A stretch of 64,000 bases of DNA from Cichorium intybus (taxonomy: Eukaryota; Streptophyta; Magnoliopsida; Asterales; Asteraceae). The notes under the pieces are model-generated. The model had not been told where the DNA came from, ran no database searches, and saw only the letters and a list, made by a program, of their open reading frames with translations. Shown one piece after another: positions 35,837 through 45,628 of the stretch. Position 1 is the first letter of the stretch, and each line of letters starts with the position of its first letter. Position numbers and translations under genes: made by a program. The stretch covers positions 64,980,966 through 65,044,965 of the forward strand of contig CM042010.1 in assembly GCA_023525715.1 (NCBI GenBank), given 5' to 3'.

Positions 35837-36869
35837 TGCAACTTCATGGATTAGCATTAAATTCACATTTTTCCTAAAGTAACTAGATTGGGATTTTTGT
35901 AAATGGTTCTAGTACTTTGATCATTATACTTTTAATGATTAAGCGGTCCTATCAAAACTGTTCGGCTAACGACCCTCCACTGATCAGGCGAGCGGTGGGC
36001 GAGAGTGTTCACCCATTAGACTGCCATTTTATAGGCAGCCTCCTTATACCCACTTTATAGATCAGCTTCGTGAATGAGGCCTACTATTGAATTGACTGAC
36101 CAATTTTATCTTATACATATAGTATTAACCTTTAATAACATATATAAGATGTATTTTAAAACCCTTCAAAATATTCCAGGTTTATCTTTTAATTTTACCA
36201 ATTTAACTATTAAATTTAAAATTAAATTAAACCTATAAGAAATCGATTTAATCATCTTTTAATTAACAATTAATTAAATTAATTAAATCTTGGTATTTTA
36301 AACTTTTTAAAATATTTCAGGTCTATCTTTTAATTTTTCCAAATTTAACTATTAAATTTAAAATTAAATTAAACCTTAAAATCGATTTTAATTATCCTTT
36401 AATTAACAATTAATTAAATTAATTAAATCTAGATATTTTAAACCTTTTAAAATATTTTAGGATTTATCCTTTAATTTTTTTTCGAAATTTAACCATTTAA
36501 ATTAAAATTAAATTAAATCCTTGAATTATCTTTTAATTAAACAATTAATTAAATTAATTCAAATGTAGATAGGTTTCACAAATTAATCAAATTAATTTAA
36601 ACCTATCTTAAACCCCTAATTTTCGAAAAACAAATAATAGATTTAAGGTTATCCATTTAATTAAACAATTAAAGTTACCAAAAATAGAAAACCTCCTAAA
36701 ACCCTAATAGGCATTTTCGAAAATACTAAGGGGGGGATTAGGGTTTCCAAAACCCTAATCCTAGAAATCGATCCAAGCAATAATTAGGGTTTATAAGCTT
36801 TAAACCCTAATTTTAGGAAAACTATTACAACAATTCAACAAGAAAACAACCAAAAGCTCTGATACCACT

Positions 36870-37642
36870 GAAAGGTTTTTTGCAAATCTATGAACTAAAA
36901 CCCTAAGTTCACATGCAACCTAAATTGGATCTATGTTTTCTTACTTTGAACATGTAACTAATTCCTAAAGGCAAAACAAAAATTAACTAAAAGAATAAAA
37001 TAGAAAAACTAACCTTTAGTTGTTTCTTGCAAGCTAAGCAGCACAAGTGTCCTGCCTCAAATGAGATCACACCCAGGGAGCAGGAGGTGGACGAAATACA
37101 GAGAGAGGGAGGAGTCAAGAATGGCGTGAATTATGATGCCTGGAGTCTCTATTTATAGGCTCCAGGTGGTTACAGATAAACCTTAGAGATAAACCTTTTT
37201 AATTCAAATCAAGATAAACCTTTTATCATTTGAATTAAACCTATTTATCCTCTATATATTAATTTCGATTATAAGGATAATTATATCCTAAAAATCGCCA
37301 ATTAATATTCCACCTGGACAGTCACTACTCAACTATTAAGTAATTACAAAATAGCCCATGCACCTTTAATTAATCAAATTAATCACCAAATTAAATCCAA
37401 TTAATTCCAGATTAATTTCTAATTAATTACTATAGTTTCTAATTAATATATTATCACTTTAATATATTAATAAACTATTTATTTAATTCCTATTGATTTA
37501 TTAATCATATAATAAATCAATCTTTCTCTATTCGGAACTTTCTACCAAACCTCTAGCTATGAGGGCAACCCAAATGGACTTTGCTACTATTAATTAGGTA
37601 AATTACAAATTATTAGTCATGGCTTAGACACCTAATCCAACA
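36870..37642 (-). repeat. 5' LTR, family-N inner copy
   Basis: Full-length 773-base LTR with TATA-like ctatttatagg near 37150, preceded by the primer site 36857-36868 and followed by the duplication aacac. Confidence 0.9.
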
Positions 37643-39144
37643 AACACAACATGACCCTGGACTTTCTATGTACAAGCGGATGATCCCAGCTTTACATTTC
37701 AGATAGTGTCTGTATAACCTACTTAGTCTAAGATGTGGTCGGAATATGGTTTCTATGGTCTGACTGGTTGAATATTCAATTCATCGAAAAACTAATTGGA
37801 AAATGTATCTTATACATCGAGGATCGAACTATTTCGATCAATGCTCCATCATCTTCCCTAAGACACATTATAACCATTAATGTTCTTGGAAGAAGGTAAA
37901 CTGTGAAACATTTTATCAGTATATGTTGTTACTCAAGTTCAGTTGATCTTATACTTCCTTTGAAATCCTTGAATACTTCAAGTTTTCAATCAATCACTTA
38001 TTCTGATAAGCGAATCCATATTTGTCACACTAATTGGCAAATATCATGAAGTGTAAATAATTGTGTTGTGTTCGAATATTCGAGCAATACACAATAACTT
38101 TTGTGTCTGTTGCTCAAAAATCTTAATGTCTTTTACATCTCTATGTAAATTTATGACTTTGTTAATATTGTTCAAGATTTGCAATCATCACCTGACTCTA
38201 AGTCAACTGATTCCAAAATCCTATCCACTGGATCCTTTGGTGATTCATTTCTTGCCACAAAAGATTTTATTAAGAACTCAATTCATCATATGACTCTAAG
38301 TCAAATGATTCCAAAGTCCTGCCTAACTGGACCTTTGGTCGAATTGATCCTTATAAAATTACTTTAACAATCATACAATACACAATTCATGAATCCAAAC
38401 ACTTTGGATGTATCAACATTCAAGTTATTGCCATTCATGCAATTAACATACTCATACAACATTTTAAGGATAATTTAAACAAATATGTATTAAAAGAAAA
38501 TCAACATTTTATAAAACCAAAATATCCTCGAGCAATGTACTATATGACAGGTAATGTCGCACGCATCTAATAAGCTAATAACAAGGTCATACTATCTAAC
38601 TAAACTCCAAAACTGCATGAGCTTCAGATCCAATTCGAATGTGCTCCTTTGCAACAAAATCCCGCATCATATCCAGTCCATGCATACAGAGCAAATGTGA
38701 TAAACACATCCTGTATCAAGGAATTAAGGATCAGGAGTTCTGAGTTTTAAGATATTCTTGAGTTGCCAAACCGTTCGGCTTTAGAGCATTTTTCCAATCT
38801 TTCTGTGACTGTATCCCACATTGTGGATTCCCAGTTTGATATATCGAAGAACTAGTCCAGACGATCTGGATCATTTCTTGATGTGCCTTATTACTGGACT
38901 CAATCCCGAAGTAGCTGAATCAATGGAACTATGCTTCTCCATGAACGACTCATACAGAGTCGACATCGAATGCATTTCCATGATTGTCTTATCTGGTTAC
39001 CCATTTCTGTTCATCTGGATGAATAGATCAGCGAGTCGAGCTAATGCTTAACTCCCGATCACAAGGGGTGACCCAATTTTATACAGTTTGCCCATGTAGC
39101 ATGAGAACATGCAAACTGGTGCTACTTCCTTCTAGCTTGCAACT

Positions 39145-39366
39145 TCAAGCTCCTTGAAGATCCTTGTTCGTTCCTTTTTCAACCAGTTCTCGAAACCTTT
39201 CCTCAACCAGCTGTGCTAACTTATCTGACCCCAGAAATTCTAAATCCATGCGGAACTTGGGGTCAATGATCAATAGCATGAGGCAACGAACTTCCTTGGA
39301 CTTAATGGTCAAGGGGTCATGCTCATCACAAGCTGCTGTGTGATGACATGCTTGGGGAGCGGACAC
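39145..39366 (-). pseudogene. Possible gag-like remnant in family N (73 aa)
   Basis: The frame includes LLIIDPKFRMDLEFLGSDKL and QLVEERFRELVEKGTNKD, an amphipathic acidic/basic stretch. It lies about 1.5 kb inside the primer site, where a gag could start. The inner copy's counterpart (about 35030-35220) is deleted and out of frame. Identity unknown; it could be chance. Confidence 0.3.
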
Positions 39367-39840
39367 TCAATAAGATATGGCTTGCCAGCAAAACTAAGAA
39401 CCATTCTCTATTTGTGAAGCCATACCACATAGTTCAGGCCAGTCAGCCTTACCATATGTAATAGGTGCTTTCTGAAACTCTCAGAAATGGGTGAAGAAGG
39501 AGAAGGAGGAGAACTGACACTATCTTTAAACATTTATAAAATATTTGAATTAGTTAGTTTGATTTTAATCCTTTTAAATAATTACCCAATTTATTATTTA
39601 ACAAGGCTAGGATCCAAAATACCCCAACTATGGTGTGAAGAGGGATGCCGTAATCACAACATAATGGTCATTAAGGTAGATAAACACTTATCAATTTCAT
39701 CTTATGAAATTCCTAGATCTGTTGAGACTCATTGAACTGTTCAATGACATGTTTAATCTCGGATATGCTCCACTGTTTGTGACTGGCATGTCGAGGATCA
39801 CAAACTGGATGTGAGTAACCATGCAAATTAGCTTGGTAAC

Positions 39841-39915
39841 CTCAATGTCATTTATCATCTCTAATTGATGTGCCGGTTAACCACACACGCTCCATCAACA
39901 ATGATAAATCATGAG
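39841..39915. other. Family-N hairpin 3 (outer copy)
   Basis: CTCA...TGAG, TTTATCA...TGATAAA and TTGATG...CATCAA close the 22-nt loop at 39871-39892. Confidence 0.8.
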
Positions 39916-39921
39916 AAAACC

Positions 39922-39999
39922 CATTACCACTCTTTATGAGCCCCTATTAGTGTGCCGGTTAACCACACACACTCCACTAATGTCTCATAAAGTGTAATG
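39922..39999. other. Family-N hairpin 4 (outer copy)
   Basis: CATTAC...GTAATG, TTTATGAG...CTCATAAA and ATTAGTG...CACTAAT surround the loop TGCCGGT...CACACACACTC. Confidence 0.82.
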
Positions 40000-40894
40000 T
40001 GCAATTTCATGGGTTAGCATCTATTCACATTTTTCCTAAAGTAACTAGATTTAGGTTTTTATAAAATGTTCCAGTACTTTGAATAATATCATTATACTTT
40101 TAATGAGATTAAGCGGTCCTATCAAACCCGTTCGGCTAACGACCCTCCACTGATCAGGAGAGCGGTGGGTGAGAGTGGACACCCATTAGACCGCCATTTT
40201 ATAGCCAGTCTCCTTATACCCTCTTTATAGATCAGCTTCGTGAATGAGGCCTACTATTGATTTGACTAACCATTTTATCTTATATATATAATATTAACTT
40301 TTAATTATAATATATAAGATGTATTTTAAACCTTTTAAAATATTCCTGGTTCATCTTTTAATTTTTTTTCGAAATTTAACTATTAAATTTAAAATTAAAT
40401 TAAACCTTTTTAATTGATTTAGTTTATCTTTTAATTAAACAATTAATTAAATTAATTAAATCCAAATATTTTAGACTTTTAAAATATTTCTAGTTTATCC
40501 TTTAATTTTCGAAATTTAAAACTATTAAATTTAAAATTAAATTAAACCATTAATTATCTTTTAATTAAACAATTAATTAAATTAATTAAATTTAGATAGG
40601 TATCACAAATTGATCAAATTAATTTAAACATATCTTAAACCCCCTAATTTTCGAAATTTACAAATAATGGATTTAAGGTTATCCATTTAAATAATTAACT
40701 TTACCAAAAATAGAAAGCCTTTTAAACCCCTAATGAGAAAATCGAAAATCAAAGAGAGGAGGGGCTAGGGTTTCCAAAACCCTAACCCTTAAATCTATTA
40801 GGCTATATTAGGGTTTATAAGCTTTAAACCCTAATTTTTAGGAAAACGTTTATAGCAATTCAACAAGAAAACAACCAAAAAGCTCTGATACCAC

Positions 40895-41670
40895 TGAAAG
40901 GTTTTATGCAAATCAATGAACTAAAACCCTAAGTTCACATGCAACCTATAAGGATCTATGTTTTCTTCTAATTGAACATATAATAAATTCCTAAAGGCCA
41001 CAAGAAAATAACTAAAAGAATAAAATCAGAAAAACTAACCTTTTAGGATTTCTTGGAAGCAAAGCAGCACAAGTGTCCTGCCTCAAATGAAGTCACACCC
41101 AATGAGCTAGGGAAGGTCACGAAATTCTAGAGAGTTTTGGTGTAAAAATGGCACAGGAAATAAGGGTCTAAGGCTCCCTATTTATAGCCTCCAGCAGATA
41201 ACCAGATAAGTCTTTAGAGATAAACCTTTTTGAATTCAAATAAGATAAACATTTTATCTTACAACTCAAATCATATTTATCCTTATTAATTTCGAAATAT
41301 ATATATCTTATATATAATTTCGATGGATTATTTATCTGCTAAAATTGTCACTTACTCAACTATTGAATAATTACAATTTCAGTCCCTGTACCTTTAATTA
41401 ATTAAATTAATCACCAAATTAATTCCAATTAATTCCAGATTAATTTCTAATTAATTAATATAGTTTCTAATTAATATATTGTCAGTTTAATATATTAATA
41501 AACTATTTATTTAATTTATTATTGATTTATTAATCATATAATAAATCAATCTTTCTCTCTACCGAACTTTCTACCAAACCTCCAGCTATGAGGGCAACCC
41601 AAATGGACTTTGCTACTATTAATTAGGTAAATACAAATTATTAGTCATGGCTTAGACACCTAATCCAACA
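40895..41670 (-). repeat. 5' LTR, family-N outer copy
   Basis: Partner of 26683-27458; TATA-like ctatttatagcc near 41178-41189. Confidence 0.9.
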
Positions 41671-42238
41671 CATTGTTGACCTTGCGGTTGCTAATGTTGT
41701 TGCTGCACTCTTCGTTGAGGTCCCCGACCTGGATTCCATTGTTGCTGGTGTGGAGGAATCCATCCTTCTTCCTCCTCCTCGTATCTTTACTCGGCTTCCT
41801 GATATTGGTACTGCTGTGGTGGAGGTTGTTGTGGTTGCACATATTAGGTTGGTTGTGGTAAGGTTTGGAAAGCGGGTTGTGGTTTAAAGATGGTTGGTGG
41901 GAATGGTGGTTGTAATGGTTGCGATTGTTGTGGTTGACAAATGGTAGTTTGCTGTCTAGGTGGTGGGTTGCCATTTCGGGTCGACGCTCCCAACCCGTAG
42001 CAGCTGAAAAATGGTCGGTGGTTTGTTGTTGAAATGGTGGAACTGAAGGCAGAGTGCATGCCGGTATCGATGCGGGGGCTGAAACTGCACCACCAGTAGC
42101 ACTTATGCTACCAAAATGAAATTTTGACACTGGGGGTATAAATGGAATTCCCCCTCCTGTTACCTCACCCACAGGCTCATTAGTAACATCCTCTATACTA
42201 ACACTACTAGGACTCATCTTATCTAAGCGCCTACGCAC
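41671..42238 (-). pseudogene. Athila-type gag, N-terminal part
   Basis: The minus frame starts MRRRLDKMSPSSVSIEDV (ATG near 42236-42238), followed by a Pro/Ser-rich and then a His/Asn/Gln-rich low-complexity region. This resembles gag N-termini of this clade, which open with an RRRLD-like and MSP motif. It ends at the duplication cattg and continues at 26677. It lies about 200 bases inside the primer site. Confidence 0.7.
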
Positions 42239-42461
42239 ACGGTTATTGCGTGCAGTTCGTTCGATTTCCGAGTTAAAAAGTAAGGGTGATGACTACCCAC
42301 CCCGACGGGTACGCATGCACTAGTGCAAAACGCCCGTCAAAACCAAAACAATACTACTAACTAAAATCAAATCTCAAAACTAAACTTTAAAAATCAGAAA
42401 CTAACTCCTTACAGATAACCTAATCTTAAGCTTACAACTCCCCGACAACGGCGCCAAAATT
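42239..42461 (-). other. Leader and tRNA-Asp-type primer site of the Athila-type element
   Basis: The sense strand reads TGGCGCCGTTGTCGGGG (plus 42440-42456), the Athila-type primer site complementary to the 3' end of tRNA-Asp, five bases from the LTR. Confidence 0.85.
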
Positions 42462-43432
42462 TGACATCGCAGCGGTCGTCATGCGGTCAAAAATAATAAA
42501 AAACCTTACTCTCACTTAGTACAATGGTAGTCATAGTCGATCTACATGAGTTTTGTGGTCAAGATAGGTGATAGATTACCAGTTGCAGTGTCACGCTACA
42601 ACCAGAAGGACTAGTCTCTACTTTACCAAAAACGGTCCAAAAGCAAAAAATCCAATAATGTCCAAAACAAAGCATAAGCTTAAATGAAACTAAAACCAAA
42701 ACTTAATCTAACTTGCTTCTGAAATCAGAAATATAATTCAGAAACAGAAACAACCAAGATCAAGCCAAAAACAATAAGCATCCAAATGTCAAAAATACCA
42801 ACAACACCAATAAACATGTAACCGAATGATTGATTGCATAAAACTCAGATCCAAAGTATCCAAAATAGTAAACAACAAAAATCATAAACTTAAACCTAAT
42901 GCTAATGGTTGTCACACTCAATAACACTAAGCTAAAATACTATAACAAATAAACTATTATGAAAACTAAGTGAAGAAACATAAATACCACGAATGGCGAC
43001 TGAAAACCGAAACTTGGAGTAAAAGAAGCCTTGTGTCTACCTTGTGGGTCGTTCCTTGCCTTCTGATTTTGACCTAATGTCCTCTATTTATAGTTGTGGA
43101 AAATAAGTGACCGCGTCACGCGTATCTCATATCCGCGGCGCGCGTGTAGGGTTATCCCCGTTTTTTCGTCATTTGAATTATTCCCACCGCCTTATCATTG
43201 ACTCAGCGCGGCGCGCCCTTATACTTCCCCGCGGCGCGCGTGTTCAGGCGACTGTTTTTGTTTTTATCTCCAAACTTCTTCCATTTTGTACGCATTTAAC
43301 CACTGATTGTAACTTTTCTTTCCAAACAAACACTGATACAAAAAGTGAGAATACCACAGCATATATGATATAAAATCACAAAGAATAGGGCTCAACAATG
43401 ACTAAAATACTTGATATTACTAGGCGTTGGCA
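42462..43432 (-). repeat. 5' LTR of the Athila-type element
   Basis: 971 bases, partner of 2220-3190, followed by the duplication ttatc (43433-43437). It shows the same three CpG-dense words and the TATA-like ctatttata. Confidence 0.88.
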
Positions 43433-43437
43433 TTATC

Positions 43438-43953
43438 TCAAGAATTGAGATGCAACACTTAAAAGCAGCAAGACATATTTTTTGGATGAGTATAGTCAGA
43501 AACAGAGTTGGATGCACACGAAAACTTTTTCTAGTTCAAGTATATTAGTAAAGTGTTGGAGAAATTTAACATGATAGATGTTAAAGTCAGAAGTACACAG
43601 TTGACAAGTGAGTTGCAGCTCTAAAAGAAACAATAATCACATTGCATCTCTAAAAGAAACAATAATCACAAACAGATGAAGACATTAAAGAGATGCATAG
43701 AGTTTGTTATGCATCAATAATAGACATGCTAATATATATTATGGTATACACGAGGCAAAACATTGGTCATGCGGTGGGAATTGTACGCATATTTATTTCT
43801 AATCAAGGAAAAGTACTAGAATGGAGTGAATTGGCTCATATGCAACTTGAAAGGTATTTGTGGGACTGCCTTATGTATCAAAAGAAAAAGGTTGTGTTGG
43901 AAGGTTTTGCAGATAGGTGGTTGTTTAGATTTAGGGAAGACATTACCACGTGA
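43438..43953 (+). pseudogene. Copia RT and RNase H relic, right half
   Basis: It continues the frame broken at 2219: IEMQHLKAARHIFWMS matches the Copia block that follows YVDD, and 43693-43953 gives VCYASIIDMLIYIMVYTRQN, then VVLEGFADRW, the RNase H entry. A 23-base word around ctctaaaagaaacaataatc is tandemly duplicated near 43618-43670. It has many stops. Confidence 0.78.
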
Positions 43954-45390
43954 TATGCACATATTTCAAAAGAATGTTCATTTTTTCGACCACAAAACAT
44001 AGTACATTGTAGAAGCTTATGAAGTTGAAGAACTTCCTATTAGCTCGAATAATTGACAATTTTGGGATCGAAATTAATGTCTAGCTCTATATGTAGATTT
44101 CAATGTAATTGTCTACCTCATTACGAAATCAATAAACAATTTTAATTCGTCTATTGATGTAACGCGTTGCCCTAATTACGTGAACCTTATAACTATTTTG
44201 TCCTCTTCTATTTTTTCCGTATATTTATTATGTGATTGTTGATCAAAAATCTCGTATATGTCCACTTTTGTCTTCTTTTTCATCATATTTAATGAAGAAT
44301 TCATGGCTAAATCCTCATTTTCCGGTCATTAAGCAAAACCCTAATTAGGTGTTATATGATCTTTGGTTTTCTATAAAATCTAACACATTAAGTGTTACAA
44401 CAACGCCTTACACATCTCCTAACATTATTAGAGCATTTATTCGCTTCCAGTTCCGTCTACTTGAAACTTTGACAAAAGAGCATTAATTGATATATACCTC
44501 AAATTCTAAAAGGAGAACGTCATCTTCTATTCAAATTTGTCAACTTAATATTTATTTCACCAACTTTTTCCAGTTTTCCTCTGTAATAAATCCCATTTTG
44601 AAATAAATCTAGAGTTCAAAAACTCAAAGTTGGCTTTATTCATCTTAAAATAATCTAGAGTTCACCAACTAAAAGTTTGCTTTATTCAAAACTTTAACCA
44701 TTCGAGAGTTTTGCCATTTCTACCCTATATTTTTCTTAACATAAATGTCCAAATCTTTAGTTTCATATAACAAACCAAAACCAACATTTTGTACTTGCTT
44801 ACATTACATCATTTATTAAACTTTTGATTTATATTCTCAATATAGAATATATTTCTAAATATACACATCAGATTTTGTTTGCTTATTACTTATTAGGGAC
44901 AACTTCCACCACGGCTCCTTCTTTTTAAAGAGTTGATCACAATTTAAATGATGATATTTGAAAATTATAATTCAACCATTATACTTGGCATTTTGTATTT
45001 TAATAGAAGGTTGACTTTGTCAACTTATTTATCAATTTTTATTATAAAAAACTAAAATTATTGGTATATGATTTTCTACGTCGCGAGTATTTTATTTGAT
45101 TATGATTTTCCACTAAGGACTCAAAATAGAGCACAGCTTAATTTACAAGGACTAAAATTGCAAATCATCCAAAAACAGACTGTGTTGCTTAGCCTTGATG
45201 CTTTACTACTTTTCACACACTAATCTCTGTACCCACGTCTGACAAATAAAAAACTGCCACGTCAGTCAGATCAACTACTTCAGACGCTAGTTTTCACACA
45301 CACATTCACGAAGCATCCAACGGCTACGATTGTTCCAAAAGATTAATCCATTCGTGCGTGGTGAACACGGGTCGATCATGCGCGTCACTA
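43954..45390. other. Intergenic region upstream of eIF4B
   Basis: AT-rich, with no supportable ORF. The end of the Copia relic fades into it. A gccacgtcagtcag stretch near 45257-45270 carries an ACGT core as in plant G-box or bZIP sites; whether it acts on eIF4B is unknown. Confidence 0.45.
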
Positions 45391-45628
45391 CTTCACTCCT
45401 TCTTTCTCTCTCTTCTCTCCTTTCTCTTTCTAAAAACTCCGAAAACCGCATTTTAGCAACATAGCTGTTGCAGATTATTCCTTTTCACCCTCGCCACCAC
45501 TACCAACCACCACACATCACCGCCGTACGTCGGAGTTCTCGGTGTTTCTACAATACACGCGTAAAGTTACTGATAATCGTGAATCGGGTTTTACAAGTTT
45601 GTTTGATTTGAGATCTGGAAGATCTACA
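45391..45628 (+). promoter_or_regulatory. Probable core promoter and 5' UTR of eIF4B
   Basis: A long pyrimidine patch (ctccttctttctctctc and onward, 45394-45431) precedes a C-rich stretch and the first in-frame ATG at 45629. Such patches are common at plant transcription starts. No convincing TATA box was seen at the expected distance. The upstream in-frame codons from 45542 have no ATG. Confidence 0.5.

Larger units (their letters stand above)
30801..36869 (-). other. Internal noncoding DNA of family N (inner copy)
   Basis: It includes hairpins 1-4 (31891-31948, 32886-32940, 35679-35753, 35759-35836). The sense 5' part (about 36150-36700) is very AT-rich with repeated taattaaattaattaa words. 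No pol domain appears in either strand. A short open frame at 34471-34728 is described separately. Confidence 0.75.
30176..37642 (-). mobile_element. Family-N non-autonomous element, inner copy
   Basis: Perfect duplication aacac (30171-30175 and 37643-37647). Right LTR 36870-37642 (773 bases), left LTR 30176-30800 (625 bases, internally deleted). Primer site 36857-36868. The 6.07-kb inside aligns along its length with the outer copy but has no gag-pol. The element inserted into a relative of itself in the same orientation. Confidence 0.88.
37643..40894 (-). other. Internal noncoding DNA of family N (outer copy, 5' part)
   Basis: It continues the outer element after the inner insertion. It holds hairpins 3 and 4 and a 73-codon frame at 39145-39366. 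An AT-rich leader with taattaaattaattaa words and ttagggtttataagc runs up to the primer site at 40882-40893. Confidence 0.75.
26683..41670 (-). mobile_element. Family-N non-autonomous Copia-type LTR element, outer copy
   Basis: LTRs 26683-27458 and 40895-41670 (776 bases each, TGAAAGG...CCAACA) with the perfect duplication cattg (26678-26682 and 41671-41675). The tRNA-iMet primer site is at 40882-40893. Removing the inner copy leaves about 6 kb of inside with no gag-pol, only eroded short frames. The inside has four hairpins with a shared loop (28554-28612, 29535-29589, 39841-39915, 39922-39999). Its LTR and adjacent 3' noncoding ~750 bases match the RNase H-bearing copy at 19610, so it looks like a large non-autonomous derivative of that Copia family. 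Confidence 0.88.
2220..43432 (-). mobile_element. Athila-type Gypsy retrotransposon lacking RT and integrase, heavily nested
   Basis: Two 971-base LTRs (2220-3190 and 42462-43432), both TG...CA, flanked by the duplication ttatc (2215-2219 and 43433-43437), define the element. The primer site next to the right LTR matches the tRNA-Asp type typical of Athila. With the two insertions removed it is about 7.6 kb. In sense order (minus) it holds gag, an aspartic protease, a small ORF and an env-like region carrying the domain found in Athila third ORFs. No RT, RNase H or integrase is present: protease is followed almost directly by the small ORF. The LTRs differ at roughly 25 positions by eye, so this is the oldest well-defined layer. 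Confidence 0.85.

Noticed and set aside
28554..39999. Hammerhead ribozymes in family-N hairpins (retrozyme idea)
   Set aside because: No CUGANGA plus GAAA core with a cleavage triplet is seen in either strand of the hairpins; element and LTR sizes also do not fit retrozymes.
43693..43953. 86-codon plus frame as a host gene
   Set aside because: It matches the Copia RNase H entry region and joins the RT relic; not a separate gene.
45542..45628. N-terminal extension of eIF4B by 29 codons
   Set aside because: The frame is open but has no ATG before 45629 (45542 is GTG), and the family starts at the MSK motif.
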